Both the position numbers and the translations under genes were made by a program. Of a stretch of DNA of 64,000 bases, positions 11,267 to 24,146 are shown in pieces. Below the pieces are notes generated by a model. That model searched no databases, was not told the DNA's origin, and worked only from the letters and a program-made list of their open reading frames with translations. Numbering within the stretch: the first letter of the stretch is position 1; each line of letters starts with the position of its first letter. Where the stretch lies: positions 195,065 to 259,064 of the forward strand of contig JAGFNQ010000953.1 in NCBI GenBank assembly GCA_024364735.1. The letters are read 5' to 3'. This DNA is from Boesenbergia rotunda (taxonomy: Eukaryota > Streptophyta > Magnoliopsida > Zingiberales > Zingiberaceae).

Positions 11267-12671
11267 TGTTGGTGCAAGTTGCATCAGTGATGTCCTCCTC
11301 TAAGTGTTTCAATGTTTGACAATATGTTTAAGTAAGTGATACATTGATAAGGGAAGGGTGAGCGAAGAAAACTAGACCATGTGAACCAAAGTCCTAGTTA
11401 ATCTAGGCAAGAAGTCCTGGTCGAGGACTGGGCACGAAGTCTTGGTTTGAAGAATTGGGTACTAAGTCCTGGAAAAGGGCTGGGCACTGAGGACCTGACC
11501 GAAAGTTGGGCACGAAGTCCTGGTCGAGGACTGGGCAAGAAGACCTGGCCGAGGGTTGGGCACCGAAGACCTGGTTCGAGGAATTGGGCAAGAAGACCTG
11601 GCCGAGGGTTGGGCACAGAAGTCCTGGACTTAGGATTTGGGCACGAAGTCTTGGTCCGAGGGATTGAGCAACTTAGCTGAGCGATGACTAAGGACAGAAG
11701 TAGAGACGGGTCGGAGTTTGGACGTCTCGAGATCGGAGAGTGTCGAAGGCTGAGTAAAAGTCCACCCGAATGGACTGGGTGGCAACCGTCTCCTGAGAGG
11801 AGTAGGTGAAAGGTGCGTTCCCGGGGGTTGGAACTTGCATCGGTTCGACCTAGGGTTTCATGGAAATCCAAAGTCAGAACCAACTCTATAAGGCTAAGAT
11901 TATTTGTATGTTTGTCTTGTGGTTGTTATCTTGCAGGTACCTGGAGTTGGAGGCAAGATAGGAGAGCAAACGCAAGAAAACAGGGTGCTGCGAAGAGGTT
12001 CCTGGCCGCCTGAATGGGATCAGGCGCCTGAATGATACAGGCGCCTCCTTCAATACAGGCACCCAATAAGGCAGGTTTATCAGCTTTGCGAGTTCAGCGC
12101 GAGGATGAGCTTTGACCAAGCCCTATGGGGCGCCCCCATCAACACAGGCGCCCAAGACAAGCCTATAAAAGGGGCTTCGACCCCAAGGCTCATAACACAA
12201 CATCCAAGATCGATTCTGAGCATTCTGACTGATGACACAGCGCTAAAGACGAGGCTCTACGAACGGGAGGCTCCAGGAGGAAGTGCGCGACACTTCAGAG
12301 GTCCAGATCGGCTGAGTCTTTGACCATTTCATTTTGGTTTGCTTTAATTACTTTGCACTTAATTTTCTATATTTGTGATTGTAATTATTGCACTGTAAGA
12401 TGAGTTTCTCCACCTCCAGAAAGTCTGGAAAGGACACCAATAGTGGACGAGCGTTCCCGTGCTTAGGCCTTGGATGTACTGACCCTTGGGGGGGGGGGTT
12501 GGGAACCAATTAAAAAATCTCGCGTGTGCTGTGTTATCTTTTACTCTTTCTGTTTTCCGCTGTGATACTAATAACACTCTAAGTCTAGAACGATCAAAAG
12601 TTTTACGGAATTTACCGCGAAGATTTTACGGTCGATATTCACTCCCCTCTATCAACGGCACCGATCCTACA
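11267..12671 (+). repeat. 5' LTR of element A
   Basis: TG...CA ends. 11397-11680 is a run of degenerate units of about 25-30 bp (AGTCCTGGTCGAGGACT and relatives), some able to fold as hairpins. GC-rich GGCGCC-containing words follow (about 12020-12160), then a TATA box. The end, around 12600-12671, carries the pyrimidine-rich phrase also seen in the SIRE-like LTRs C, D and E. Confidence 0.9.
12164..12170 (+). promoter_or_regulatory. TATA box in 5' LTR of element A
   Basis: TATAAAA within AGCCTATAAAAGGGGC. The matching site in the 3' LTR is at 28917-28923. Confidence 0.6.
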
Positions 12672-12673
12672 AT

Positions 12674-12686
12674 TGGTATCAGAGCC
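12674..12686 (+). other. Primer-binding site of element A
   Basis: TGGTATCAGAGCC, two bases after the LTR end; complementary to initiator Met-tRNA. Confidence 0.9.
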
Positions 12687-12778
12687 AGACCGATCTTCAC
12701 CGGACTAACCGCTGATGGAGCAACGATGCTAGGAGTTGAGGGGGAGCCCAAGGGTGAATCAGGCACACTTTTTTTAAA

Positions 12779-13762
12779 ATGTCTGTTTTTAAGTTCCATA
12801 TTATATGCCTCACGTGCAGGGAGAGAGGACACTATAAAAATCAGTGTCCTACTCATAAGAATCGTTCCTCATCGGTGGCAAAAGAGGCGCTAGTGCTAGA
12901 AGTCCGAAGGAACAAGGATCACATCAAATGTTTCAAGTGCGAAAAATACGGACACTACAAGAATAAATGTCCGGCAAAGGTACGCAGAATTTACATTCCG
13001 AAAATTTTTAAAATTCCTGCACTAGCTTATGTAAATAATTTAGATAATTTTTCTGATAAATTAGAAGTATTACATAGTCAAGTAGATATCTTGCATGATC
13101 AGTTAGAAAAAGCAAATAATGCTAAAATATTAGAAATTAACCTTGTAGTCCTTAATATTAATTAGTTAATTTCTAAAATTAATTCTGAAATTAAATCTGA
13201 TATTAATCCTAATTTTAAGTCTGAAAATTCTTATAATTTTAATTCTAAAAAATCTAAAAATCCTTTGGATAACTCTGAATTCAAATTTGAAAATCCTTTA
13301 GATAATTCTAAATTCAAATTTGAAAATCTTAAAGATAACCCTGAAATTATTGAAAATATTTCAGAGGATAAGAATAATTTTTCTGAGGATACTCTTGAGA
13401 ATATTAAAATTTCTTCAGAGGATAATGAGGATATTTCTGAAAATCATAAGGATAACATTGAAAGTATTTCTGAAGATTATTCTGAGGATAATAATGATAT
13501 TTCAGAAAACAGTGGAGATGAAATCCTTTTAGATAATAATTTAATTATTCTCTTAGATAATCCTGAAATATTAACTAGTGGCCAAATTTACTCCACCTAC
13601 TATGAAGATATAGAAGGATATGATTTTGACGGTGAGAATGAGGAGGAGAATGAACTTTCTACAGTCAAGGCTATAGTTAATAAAGTTTACAAAAATTTAA
13701 ACAAATTAGAATTATTAGAAAAACTTGAGAAATTAGATAAAGAAGAAATAGTAGATGAGTAA
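12779..13762 (+). pseudogene. gag: Two-zinc-knuckle gag-like protein of element A, one internal stop
   Basis: The ATG lies about 100 bp after the PBS. Two CCHC knuckles stand at residues 10-23 (CLTCRERGHYKNQC) and 51-64 (CFKCEKYGHYKNKC). A heptad-like leucine stretch (DKLEVLHSQVDILHDQLEKA) follows, then a long Asn/Glu/Lys/Ser-rich tail with DNSEFKFEN-type repeats. A single TAG at 13163-13165 interrupts the frame, which otherwise runs to a TAA at 13760-13762. The intact homologue in element B shows this is one protein. The knuckles imply RNA or single-stranded nucleic-acid binding. There is no recognisable capsid domain, which is odd for a Gag. Confidence 0.85.
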
Positions 13763-13789
13763 AGTTTTTGAAATAATGAAAATGATGGA

Positions 13790-14290
13790 ATTAAACCCAT
13801 AACTATTAATTAATCATTTCAATCTTAATTATTCCAACCTTAATTAATCTTTAATTAATTCAACTTCAATTAATTAATTCTTAATTTATCTTCAGTTAAA
13901 TATTAATTAATTCAACTTCAATTAATTAATACTTAATCTAATTCAATCTCAATTAATTCAACTTCAATTAATTAATTCTTAATTTATCTTTAGTTAAATA
14001 TTAATTAATTCAACTTCAATTAAATCTCAATTAATTCAACTTCAATTAATTAATTCTTAATTTATCTTCAGTTAAATATTAATTAATTCAACTTCAATTA
14101 ATTAATGCTTAATCTAATTAAATCTCCATTAATTCAACTTCAATTAATTAATTCTTAATCAACTTATCTTCAGTTAAATACTAATTCAACTTCAATTAAT
14201 TAATTCTTAAATCAATTTAATTAAATCTTAATTAATTCAACCTAAATCCAATTAATTCTTAAATAACTTAAACTGCAACTGAATAAAACG
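13790..14290 (+). repeat. AT-rich imperfect tandem repeat of element A
   Basis: Repeats built on ATTAATTCAACTTCAATTAA with interspersed TTAATTTATCTTCAGTT. Element B holds a related but different array at about 23130-24150 on the opposite strand. Confidence 0.8.
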
Positions 14291-15530
14291 CTACCTAACT
14301 GAAACCTTCAATTAAATAATAACAAATATGTCAAAGTGGGTTGGCATATTCGCGGGTTCACACGACATGTGTCAAATCAAAAATTTGATACATTATTAGA
14401 AACTTAAGTAAAATGTTTTGACTTGTTTGACTCATACATAACTGCCATGCCATGCATATGCTCTTTTTATATATATATGTCATGACATTCATGTTTAATT
14501 TTATGCATGATTTAGAACGGTTATAGGAAACAGACTAATTGAAACTTGACCAACATAGTATTGGGTGGAGGTGAGATGATAGTACGTTAGGGAAACCCTT
14601 CTAATAAGGTCAAGTAAGGTATGACGTACCCTACTTGGTCTGTTTAGTTTGGTGGAACTAGTCGAAGTTACTGATCCAAAACCTAAGCTAGTTAGACCAA
14701 GATTTTATAAAAAGTAATTTGAAAATGAATCTTCGATAAAAGGCTTTGTCTAGGAAAGAGTTGATGATCCAATAAGGCTACGACCAAAGAAGGCATCTGT
14801 GCCTCGCCAAGACCTGGAAGCCGATTATCGAAAATCAAATTCACTTTACTATTTGATAAATTTGAATCTAACACAAGTTTTGATTAAGTCTTAGATTTAA
14901 CAATGAATTAAGAAAAATAATTCAAGTATCTCACAGTACACCCATAAGGCAACCATGCTTGATTGTACTGAAACATCTAGAATGAGTGAGATGTTAAGGA
15001 TTAATAAATTGAAAAATATTTTTCAAAATGGTTTTCCAAAATTCTTAGAATATTTTTTTAAATCTATCTTCAAAATAGTGCTCTAACATAATAATATTTT
15101 TATGGATTTCATGCTTGTCTGATTGATTATATGTTATACGTTTTCAAAAGTATACCTTTTTCAAAAATTTGTTTGACCTACACAATTAGACACAAGCCTC
15201 TTAGGTCAACACTAAAGTCCCTTAAGGCACTGAGATAGAGTCAAACGGTGTTGGATACAGGGGGAGTGTCTTATTCTTTTAAAAGATTTTTTTTTTGGTT
15301 TTTCGAAAACTGTGCTTTATAAATCACAATCACTTATGTGTTTCAAAAACTGTGCTTTATAAATCACTATCACTTATGTTTTTCGAAAACTATGCTTTAT
15401 AAATCACTATCACTTTGGTTTTTCGAAAACCATGCTTGAAAAGTTACTATCACTTGTGTTATGCATTAAAAGATTATCTTTTCAAAAATTACTTGCTTCT
15501 TTGATTTTGATAAACCCTAAAGATACAGAG
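14291..15530 (+). other. Noncoding interior of element A, left part
   Basis: No ORF of retroelement type. A phrase repeated about four times near 15300-15450 (ACTGTGCTTTATAAATCAC and variants) forms a short array of about 60 bp per unit. A purine tract AGGGGGAG lies near 15258. The last five bases, CAGAG (15526-15530), are the target duplication of element B. Confidence 0.6.
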
Positions 15531-16982
15531 TGTAGGACCGGTGCCGTCGATAGAGGGGGGGGGTGAATATCGACCTTGAAAATCTTTCGCGGAAACCTCG
15601 TGAAAAACTCGTTCGTTCTAGACTTAGAAAATTAGTAGCGCAGCGGAAAAGTAAAAGCAGAAAAATAAATGCAGAACAGAAGGACACGCGGGATTTATTT
15701 ACTTGGTTCCCGACCCCCCTGGGTCAGTACGTCCAAGGCCTATGTACTCGGCGTGAGTCCACTATTGGTCTCCTTTCCAGATTTTCCGGAGGCGGAGAAA
15801 ACCCGTCTTACAGTTTGCAATTACAAAAAGATATTGAAAATTAAAGTGCGGAATAATTAAAAGCAAACCGAACACAAATATGAAACTTGGCCGATCTGGA
15901 CCTCCGAAGTGCCGCGCACTTCCTCCTGGAGCCTCCCGGTCGTAGAGCCTTGTTTCTAGTGCGTTGTCGTCAGTCGGAATGATCAGAATCGCTCTTGGAA
16001 GTTGTGTCTGAAGCTGAGGGGTCGAAGCCCCTTATATAGGCCTCCTGGGGGCGCCCCGGAAGACTCGGTCAAACCTTATCCTTGCGCTTACCTCGCCGCG
16101 GGTGATAAGATCATTGACCAGGGCGCCCTGGACGCTGGGGGCGCCCTCCTGAGCGCTTATCCTGTGCTTCGGACTCGCAGCAGCGAAGACTGTGTTGACC
16201 AGGGCGCCCTAGTGCATGAGGGCGCCCTGGTGCATGAGCGCGCCCTGGTGCATGAGGGCGCCCTGCATTAACACAGCAAGGCTGCTTCTTCTGCTTGCTT
16301 TGTCTCCGGTTCTTGTTACCTGCAAGATACACAAACACAAAACATATATGCATATAATATTAAGCTTAAGGACTTGGTTCGGACTTCGGATTTGCACGAA
16401 ACCCTAGGTCGAACCGGCACGAGTTCCTATCCCCTAGAACTCGCCCTTCACCTACTCCTTTCAGGAGACGGTTGCCACCCAGCCCTTCGGGTGGACTTTA
16501 ACTTAGCTTCCGATTACTCCGGATCTCGAGACGCCCAAACCCTGACCCGTCTCTACTCCTGTCCTTAGTCATCGCTCAGCTAAGTTGCTTAGTCCCTTGG
16601 ACCAAGTCTTCATTTCCTAGCAGTCCTTCGCCAGGTGCCTAGCAGTCCTTCGCTAGGGCTTTTGTTACCAAGCGGTCCTTCGCCTGGTGCCTAGCAATCC
16701 TTCGCTAGGTCTTCTATGCCTAGTAGTCCTTCACTAGGTGCCTAGCAGCCCTTCGCTAGGTCTTAGGGTTATGATACCTAGCAGCCCTTCGCTAGGTGCC
16801 TAGCAGCCCTTCGCTAGGTCTTGAGGTTTCGATACCTAGCAACCCTTTGCTGGGACTTAGGGTTTCGATGCCTAGATCAACTAGGACTTTTCTTCAGCTA
16901 ACTTCTCTCTCACTGACTTAAGTATATTGTCAAACATTGAAACACTTCAAGAGGAACATCATTTATGCAACTTGCACCAACA
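15531..16982 (-). repeat. 3' LTR of element B
   Basis: On the plus strand it reads TGTAGGACC...CACCAACA. Features: a TATA box on the minus strand (TATATAA, 16032-16038), 20-bp GC-rich direct repeats around GGGCGCCCT at about 16201-16263, and an array of CCTAGC...GCTAGG hairpin units at about 16605-16880. Confidence 0.93.
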
Positions 16983-18416
16983 ATCTCCCTCTTTTTGATG
17001 TTTGACAATAACTTAAGTTAGATTGGTTTAAGGGGCTACTTTACCATCCTTGGGATCAAACTAAAACATGACCTTAGTTTTGTAAAACATTTTGATCAAA
17101 TGGTCCTTTAGTAAGAATCCCAAAAAAATTCTAACTTAAGCACACCTCTCCCCCTTTGTCATACATAAAAAAAAACAAAAATACTTGCGCCAACAATGAG
17201 AGTATTTTGAAAATACTTAGCATAAAATTTTGAAGACATAGCATAAAACAAATACTTAAGTATTATGAGCTCAGAAAACTTTAGACAATATTTTGAAAAA
17301 GAATTTTTGAAGGTACAAATATTTTGAAAGATGATAAGTAATTTTTGAAAAATATAAGTACCTTTGAAAAATATATTGAGTTTTTGAAAACTAGGTACTT
17401 TTGAAAGAATATTAGATTTTACTTGGTTTATTTTCCAGTCTGACACCATCCTGGGAGACCTTGTTGACTACAAGGATATTTCCTAAGTGTCCTGGAAATT
17501 TTTCAGCCCAAGTAAATATTATTTCAAGAATTTCATAAGTCACAGAATAATAGTATGTAAGTTAATTTTGAAAAATGAAAAAAACTTTAAAGTTATAATA
17601 CTTGATTTGGTTTTCTTCCAGTCTGACACAATCATAGGAAACCTTATTGACTACAAGGACATTTTCCTAAGTGTCCAGGAGGATTTTTTAAACTCAAGAT
17701 ATTATTTCAGATTGATCAAAATCAGATGAATGAATATATATATAATTTTTTTTTAAATTGATGGCATTTAAAAATAATACTTATGTTTTCAACAGGATTT
17801 GAAAATACCGCGCATGAAAACATTTGAAATATTTAATAATTCTTTTAATTTGACCTCCCCCTGAACATGACCCAGTCCCGGGAAGCTTGTTGACCACAAG
17901 TACTCTTCCTCTGAGTCTTAAGGTTTGATTCAGATCAAAAGAATAATAATTTTCAAGATGATTTAAAACTTGTTAGACTCCCCCTAAATTTGACACGTCC
18001 TAGGAGTCCTTGAAGATCATAAAGTGGACCTTTCCTTTGTGTCTTTAGGGTTTATCAAAGTCAAAGAACCGATAATTTTTTAAGTAGATAAATTTTGAAG
18101 TCACAATTTGGAAAGAAGATAATTTTGAAAACATATGTAATGCAAATTAAGGTGCAGTTTTCGAAAAATATTTTTAACAAAAAGAACAAAACACTCCCCC
18201 TGCATCCAACACCATTTGACTCTATCTAAGTGCCTTAAGGAACTTTAGTGTTGTCCTAAGAGGCTTGTGTCTAATTGAGTGAGTCAAACAAATTTTTGAA
18301 AAGATATATTTTTGGAAAATGTATAATATATATAATCAAACAGACAAGCATGAATTCCATAAAAACATTATTATGTTGAAGCACTATTTTGAAAATATAT
18401 TTTTAGGAAAATATTC
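16983..18416 (-). other. Element B interior next to 3' LTR: PPT and repeated purine-tract modules
   Basis: The PPT, read on the minus strand, ends CAAAAAGAGGGAGAT (16983-16997). Upstream of it, repeats of a phrase containing TCTGACAC..TCCTAGGA and TTGACTACAAGGA recur at about 17435, 17620, 17865, 17985 and 18195. Several carry CTCCCCCT, which are extra polypurine-like tracts on the minus strand. There is no coding capacity. Confidence 0.7.
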
Positions 18417-21400
18417 TGTCACGCCCCGAGACCCAGGAGCCGCTGCTCCAATATAAAATCGGCCAGCACCTCCCCTGTCCGGCGGACAATTTACACATAC
18501 ACACAACAACTATAACAACACCACGCAGTTTATATTTGGCCTCAGGCCTCCAAAATAGATAAACACAACATAACACACAAGACAACAAAGTAGATCATAC
18601 CTGACTGCGGACCGGTCCGACTTACGACGAAACAACCAATACACAAAAGCCCTTTAGGGCACACGACACATAGGACATATACAAATCGCTAAACGGAAAA
18701 TAAAACAATGCACTAACAAGTACAAAACAAAATCCTACGGTCGCGATGGGTAGGGACTGGCTGCTGGGCTCTTCTGGCGACTCCAAGTATCTCAACCTGA
18801 AATAAAACATATGGCAACGGTGTGAGTCCATAAACTCAGCGAATACCCAGTAGATATGCATAGCATGTTATAATAACAATAGGAGTCTACGCTGATACAG
18901 CCCATATGAACAATAGGAAAGGGGTATACTGAAGATACTGAATAAAGATACATACCAAAATCCATCTATCCTGCAGAGGGTGAAATAAATCCCTATGGAA
19001 CAAGTATAACATATAAACCAGGGTATACAAGTGTCCAGTATATGCATGTCAATCAAGTGCAGAAATCAAGTGCAGCAAACAATGCACGATGCAAAATATG
19101 CACATGGTGCAATGCCATGGTCACCCCCTAACTCCAGTCAAGCCACCGAGACAGGCGATACTGTGTCGGCCGAGTGGAGTAGAGCTGTGACACTGTCCGC
19201 ACTCTGCCATCACTGCTCCTGAGTGACCGAGTGGACAGGATGCTGGTGGAGCTATCGCTCCGCCCCATGTATATATGGGGGAGATATCTCTCTCATCTTC
19301 TCTGGTCTATGGGTAGAGAAGGGATCCCTGCTTGCTACCACGCTCTGAAACCACTACCCCTGAGCGGACGAGCGGAGCAATACAGAGCAAATGCACACAC
19401 CCAGCGGTATCCACTAACCCATGAGTGGTCGTGTGTGCATATCATGTGCCGGAAGACGATTAGGCTCAACCACAAGGGAGTCGCTGATCGCCGGCATGCA
19501 ACAGTGCAAGGATGGTGTATGATAGATACACATACCTCCCTCCCAAGTCCTCAGTATACTAGGTCTCAGTCTCAAATCCTACAACAGGAAATACAGGTAA
19601 TCCTACAAGGTATACTGGTTGAAACTACAGATCTCTCAAGGTCAAAGGCAGGAGATACATCACGATCTCTAAGCATACATATAGTTATGACACTACCTGG
19701 TACTGTATGGAACTAACAGCATAATAACTCAGGGATAAACCACAGGTATCCAGGACAGGCATAATAAACAGGGATAACCAACAAGTATCCAGATCATGTA
19801 TAATAAACAGGGATAACCAACAAGTATCCAGATCATGTATAATAAACAGGAATAACCAACAAGTATCCAGATCAGGTATAATAAACAGGGATAAATAACA
19901 AGTATCCAGAACAGACATGATAACTCAGGGATAACTAACAAGTATCCAGGAAAGGTATAATAACTCAGGGATAACTAATAAGTATCCAGAACAAACATGA
20001 TAACTCAAGGATAACTAACAAGTATCCAGGACAGGTAAATAACTCAGGGATAACTAATAAGTATCCAGAACAGACATGATGACTCAAGGATAACTAACAA
20101 GTATCCAGGACAGGTATAATAACTCAGGGATAACTAATAAGTATCCAGAACAGACATGATAACTCAGGGATAACTAACAAGTATCCAGGAAAGGTATAAT
20201 AACTCAGGGATAACTAATAAGTATCCAGAACAAATATGATAACTCAAGGATAACTAACAAGTATCCAGGACAGGTAAAATAACTCAGGGATAACTAATAA
20301 GTATCCAGAACAGACATGATGACTCAAGGATAACTAACAAGTATCCAGGACAGGTATAATAACTCAGGGATAACTAATAAGTATCCAGAACAAACATGAT
20401 AACTCAAGGATAACTAACAAGTATCCAGGACAGGTATAATAACTCAGGGATAACTAATAAGTATCCAGAACAGACATGATGACTCAAGGATAACTAACAA
20501 GTATCCAGGACAGGTAAAATAACTCAGGGATAACTAATAAGTATCCAGAACAAACATGATAACTCAAGGATAACTAACAAGTATCCAGGACAGGTATAAT
20601 AAATAGGGATAGCGTATGATCTTATTGCTATCTATAACAATCTATGCATAACAATATGACAATATCTAAAAGATAAGTCAAGGGGTACCCGCCTCAAAGT
20701 AGAAGTTTGTATATGAAGAGAACCTCCCGTCTGATACTCCGCAACAAATAGTCCAAATCAATATCCTGTATCAAAGGATACATTTGTTTAGCTATTTACG
20801 CAAGTAATAACTAGCTAAATAAATTTACTCCCATCAAGCCATTGAGATTGGGTTCCATGTCAGTTTAATGTGAGGTTAACCCAAAATCCAACACGCCTCT
20901 ACCAATGCCAAGGACTCCTTTGGCTCACGCAGGGATCCCAATTGATCATCAATACCTCACTTAGATTATCAGGTTAAATCTTCAAATCAAACTCAATCCC
21001 AACCTAGATCAAATTTCCACTCCACCACTAATCTGCCAGCTTGAGGAAAATAAACTAACACAAATCCAATTCCCCTTTTCACTCAAAGCTCGAGACCAAG
21101 AAAACAAAATCTCTACAAAACATTAATAAGAATCTGATCAAGCCAAATCATCTCTAAAAGTATCACATAGTTATCCAAATTCTTGTATCAATCCAACCAT
21201 TAACCTATTATTCCAATTCAACTAAATAGCCACAACTAACTAACCCCAACCAGTTTCCCTAAATAGAAACTACTCCTAGCAAGATTATTTGCCCACGTAC
21301 AACATTCATCGATATCCAATTTATCCAGGAATCCACCTTACAGCCGAACAGAACCAAAACAAAGGCAGCATGTAAAGGAAATACTCTCCTTACCTCAAAT

Positions 21401-22409
21401 CAACTCTTCTTCAGCTGCTCAAAATAGAACCACGATCCAACTGCCACCCATTCAGCTCCTCACAGTGAAGGAAAACAGCACAACAAATCTAGAATGAAAT
21501 CATATCATAATCCAAGATTAAACCAATACCAAAACAGGATTCATCCAAACAAAACCTCACAGTAACTCCACAAGTCACAGGGAAACCCATCGCAAGCCAC
21601 CATCCATACAGCAGTAGTTCCATATCAGAATCAAGATTCACACCACTCAAATTAGACGGTTCTGAACTAACAAAACCCAGATTCAAATAAACAAGAACTC
21701 ATATGCCTGCAACAAAACAACCTAAGTAGAAGCCCTAACTCCTCTCTATGAATTCACGCAAAATCCATCATCGATTTCCAATTCTACACTAAGTAAGCTT
21801 ACCTGAATTGCTGCCAGTGGTTTCCTTCCATTGAAGAGCTCAGTCAGCCCCCCCAAAGCCCTAGCCGCCATAAGGAGTAGAGGAAGAGAATCATCGGCGA
21901 TTAACCCTAGCACCGAGCGATCAACAAAGGAAGGAAGAGGCACTAGCGGCTTCGGCTGGCTTTGCGTGAAGAGAAAGTGGTGCCGGCGAGGAAGAAGAAA
22001 CTAGGGTTTGTGGTGCCAACTTTGCTCGAGGGAGGAGAAGTCACCGGCAATCGAAGCTCCACTGTGGCGTCGAGCTCACGTCGATGAAGGAGTTGGGGAA
22101 ATCGCGTAGTTTGGCTTGCGGCTAGGGCATCGCAAAGAGAAGAAGAAATAGGTCGGGCTCTCGGCTGCGGGATTTTTAATCCATGGTCTTTTGCATTTTA
22201 CCCCCTCTAAATCTGCTAATTCACTCTACACCCTTAGGCTTAGGGTCTTAAGCCATTTAACTTTAGAATTTAGCTCTCATTCAATTCTAAGCCCTCAAAA
22301 CTTAAGTTTCAAGGTAATTTAATCCTCTAACTTTAGTTTAGGGTCTTGGAAACCCTAAATCTTATCTCGAAAAATTCTCCAAGGCAGGATAAAAATGTCG
22401 GATTTAACA
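18417..22409 (-). mobile_element. Solo LTR H of a gypsy-type element, about 4 kb, inserted in B
   Basis: A perfect target duplication TATTC flanks it (18412-18416 and 22410-22414). The ends are TGTCACGCCCC and GGATTTAACA. Read on the minus strand it begins TGTTAAATCC and ends GGGGCGTGACA, which resembles the GGGCGTTACA end of the gypsy LTRs F and G. The inside has no PBS, PPT or protein domain, and no second LTR copy. Unequal recombination between two LTRs would leave exactly this. The orientation is inferred from that end similarity and from a GC-rich leader-like segment near 21950-22170. Confidence 0.8.
19726..20607 (-). repeat. Tandem repeat array of about 40 bp with 80-bp higher-order unit, inside solo LTR H
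   Basis: The basic unit is like GGATAACTAATAAGTATCCA plus about 20 bp. Alternating variants, AGAACAGACATGAT and GGACAGGTATAAT, give an 80-bp period across roughly 20 units. This is a minisatellite inside an LTR. Confidence 0.92.
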
Positions 22410-24146
22410 TATTCTTACCATTTTGAAAAACAATTTTGAAAAATATTTTTCAATTAATTAGTCCTTAACATCTCACCCATTTTAGATTTATCAATACAAC
22501 AAGCATAGTTACCTTATGGGTGTATTGTGAGATGCTTGGATATTTTTTATTAATTTATTTTTAATTCTAAGATTTAATTGAAGCTTGTGTTAGATTTGAA
22601 TTTGACATGAAGTAACTTGAATTTGAATTTCAAAAATTGGCTTCCAGGTCTTGGCGAGGCACTAGGCCTTCTTTGGCCGTAGCCTTATGGGATCATCCAC
22701 CCTTTCCTTGACAAAGCCTTTTAATGAAATTTCATTTTCAAAATTACTTTTTGAAAAATTCTGGTCTAACTAGTTTGGGTCTTGGATCGGTAGCTTCGGC
22801 TAGTTCCGCCAAGATGGCTTCCCTAACGTACTATCATCTCACCTCCACCCAATACTACGTTAATCAAGTTTCAATTATTCTTTTTCCTATAGCCAGTCTA
22901 ATATATGCATAAAATTTAAATATGAATGACATGTCATATATTTTAAAAGCATAGCAAATGCATGTCATAGCAGTTATGCATGAGTCAAACAAGTCAAATA
23001 ATTTTATTTAAGTTTCTAAAATGTATCAAATTCCTGATTTGATACATGTCGAGTGAACCGCGAATATGTCAACCCACTTTGACATATTTAATGTTATTAA
23101 TTTTAATTTTTATACTTTGGGTAAAATTTTAGCTTAGTTCGAGTTAAGTTATTTAAGGATTAATTTGAGATTATAATGATTAAGGATTAATTAATTGATG
23201 TTGAATTAATTAAAGTTGAATTAATTTGAATTATTTAGACTTGTTTAATATTTAATTGATTAGAATTTGAATTATTAAGAATTAATTAATTCGAATTTGA
23301 ATTATTAAGATTTGATTTGAATTTAATTAATATTTAAATTAAGATTTAATTTGAATTTAATTAATGTTTAATTAAGATTAATTAATTCGAATTTAAATAA
23401 TTAAGATTAATTAATTCAAATTTAATTTGAATAATTAAGATTAATTAATTCGAATTTAATTTGAATTTAAATAATTAAGATTAATTAATTCGAATTTAAA
23501 TAAATAAGATTAATTAATTCGAATTTAAATAATTAAGATTAATTAATTTGAATTTAATTTGAATAATTAAGATTAATTAATTCGAATTTAATTTGAATTT
23601 AAATAATTAAGATTAATTAATTCGAATTTAAATAATTAAGATTAATTAATTCGAATTTAATTTGAATAATTAAGAATAATTAATTTGAATTTAATATAAA
23701 TTTAAGTAATTAAGATTTAATTAATTCGAATTTAATAATTAAGATTAATTAATTTGAATTTAATTTGAATTTAAATAATTAAGATTAATTAATTAGAATT
23801 TAATTTGAATAATTAAGATTTAATTAATTTGAATTTATAAATTTAAATAATTAAGATTTAATTAATTCGAATTTAAATAATTAAGATTAATTAATTCAAA
23901 TTTAATTTGAATTTCAATAATTAAGATTAATTAATTCAAATTTAATTTAAATTTAAATAATTAAGATTTAATTAATTTGAATTTAATATAAATTTAAATA
24001 ATTAAGATTTAATTAATTCGAATTTAAATAATTAAGATTAATTAATTCGAATTTAATTTGAATTTAAATAATTAAAATTTAATTAATTTGAATTTATTTT
24101 GAATTATTTAAATTGATTCAACTTTAATTGAATTATTTGAATTAAT
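22410..24146 (-). repeat. Element B interior: short noncoding part and long AT-rich tandem array
   Basis: 22410-23100 resembles the noncoding interior of A (14340-15070) in reverse. About 23130-24146 is an array of imperfect units around AATTAAGATTAATTAATTCG with GAATTTAAAT, directly after the ORF stop. Confidence 0.8.

Noticed and set aside
16005..16271. GGGCGCCCTGGTGCATGAG repeat ORFs (Ala/Gly/Pro-rich) as genes
   Set aside because: They lie in an LTR and come from short GC-rich tandem repeats that are open in several frames.
15531..16982. Reading 15531-16982 as the 3' LTR of element A
   Set aside because: It is in reverse orientation, adjoins a minus-strand PPT, and is flanked with 25390-26881 by the perfect CAGAG duplication, so it belongs to B. 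A's own 3' LTR is at 27985.
19726..20607. Regular repeats that might suggest a CRISPR-like array
   Set aside because: Units are contiguous degenerate tandem copies without unique spacers, inside a plant LTR.
18417..22409. H as a complete small LTR element
   Set aside because: No internal PBS, PPT or repeated terminal block was found; one LTR-like unit with TG...CA ends and a TSD fits a solo LTR better.
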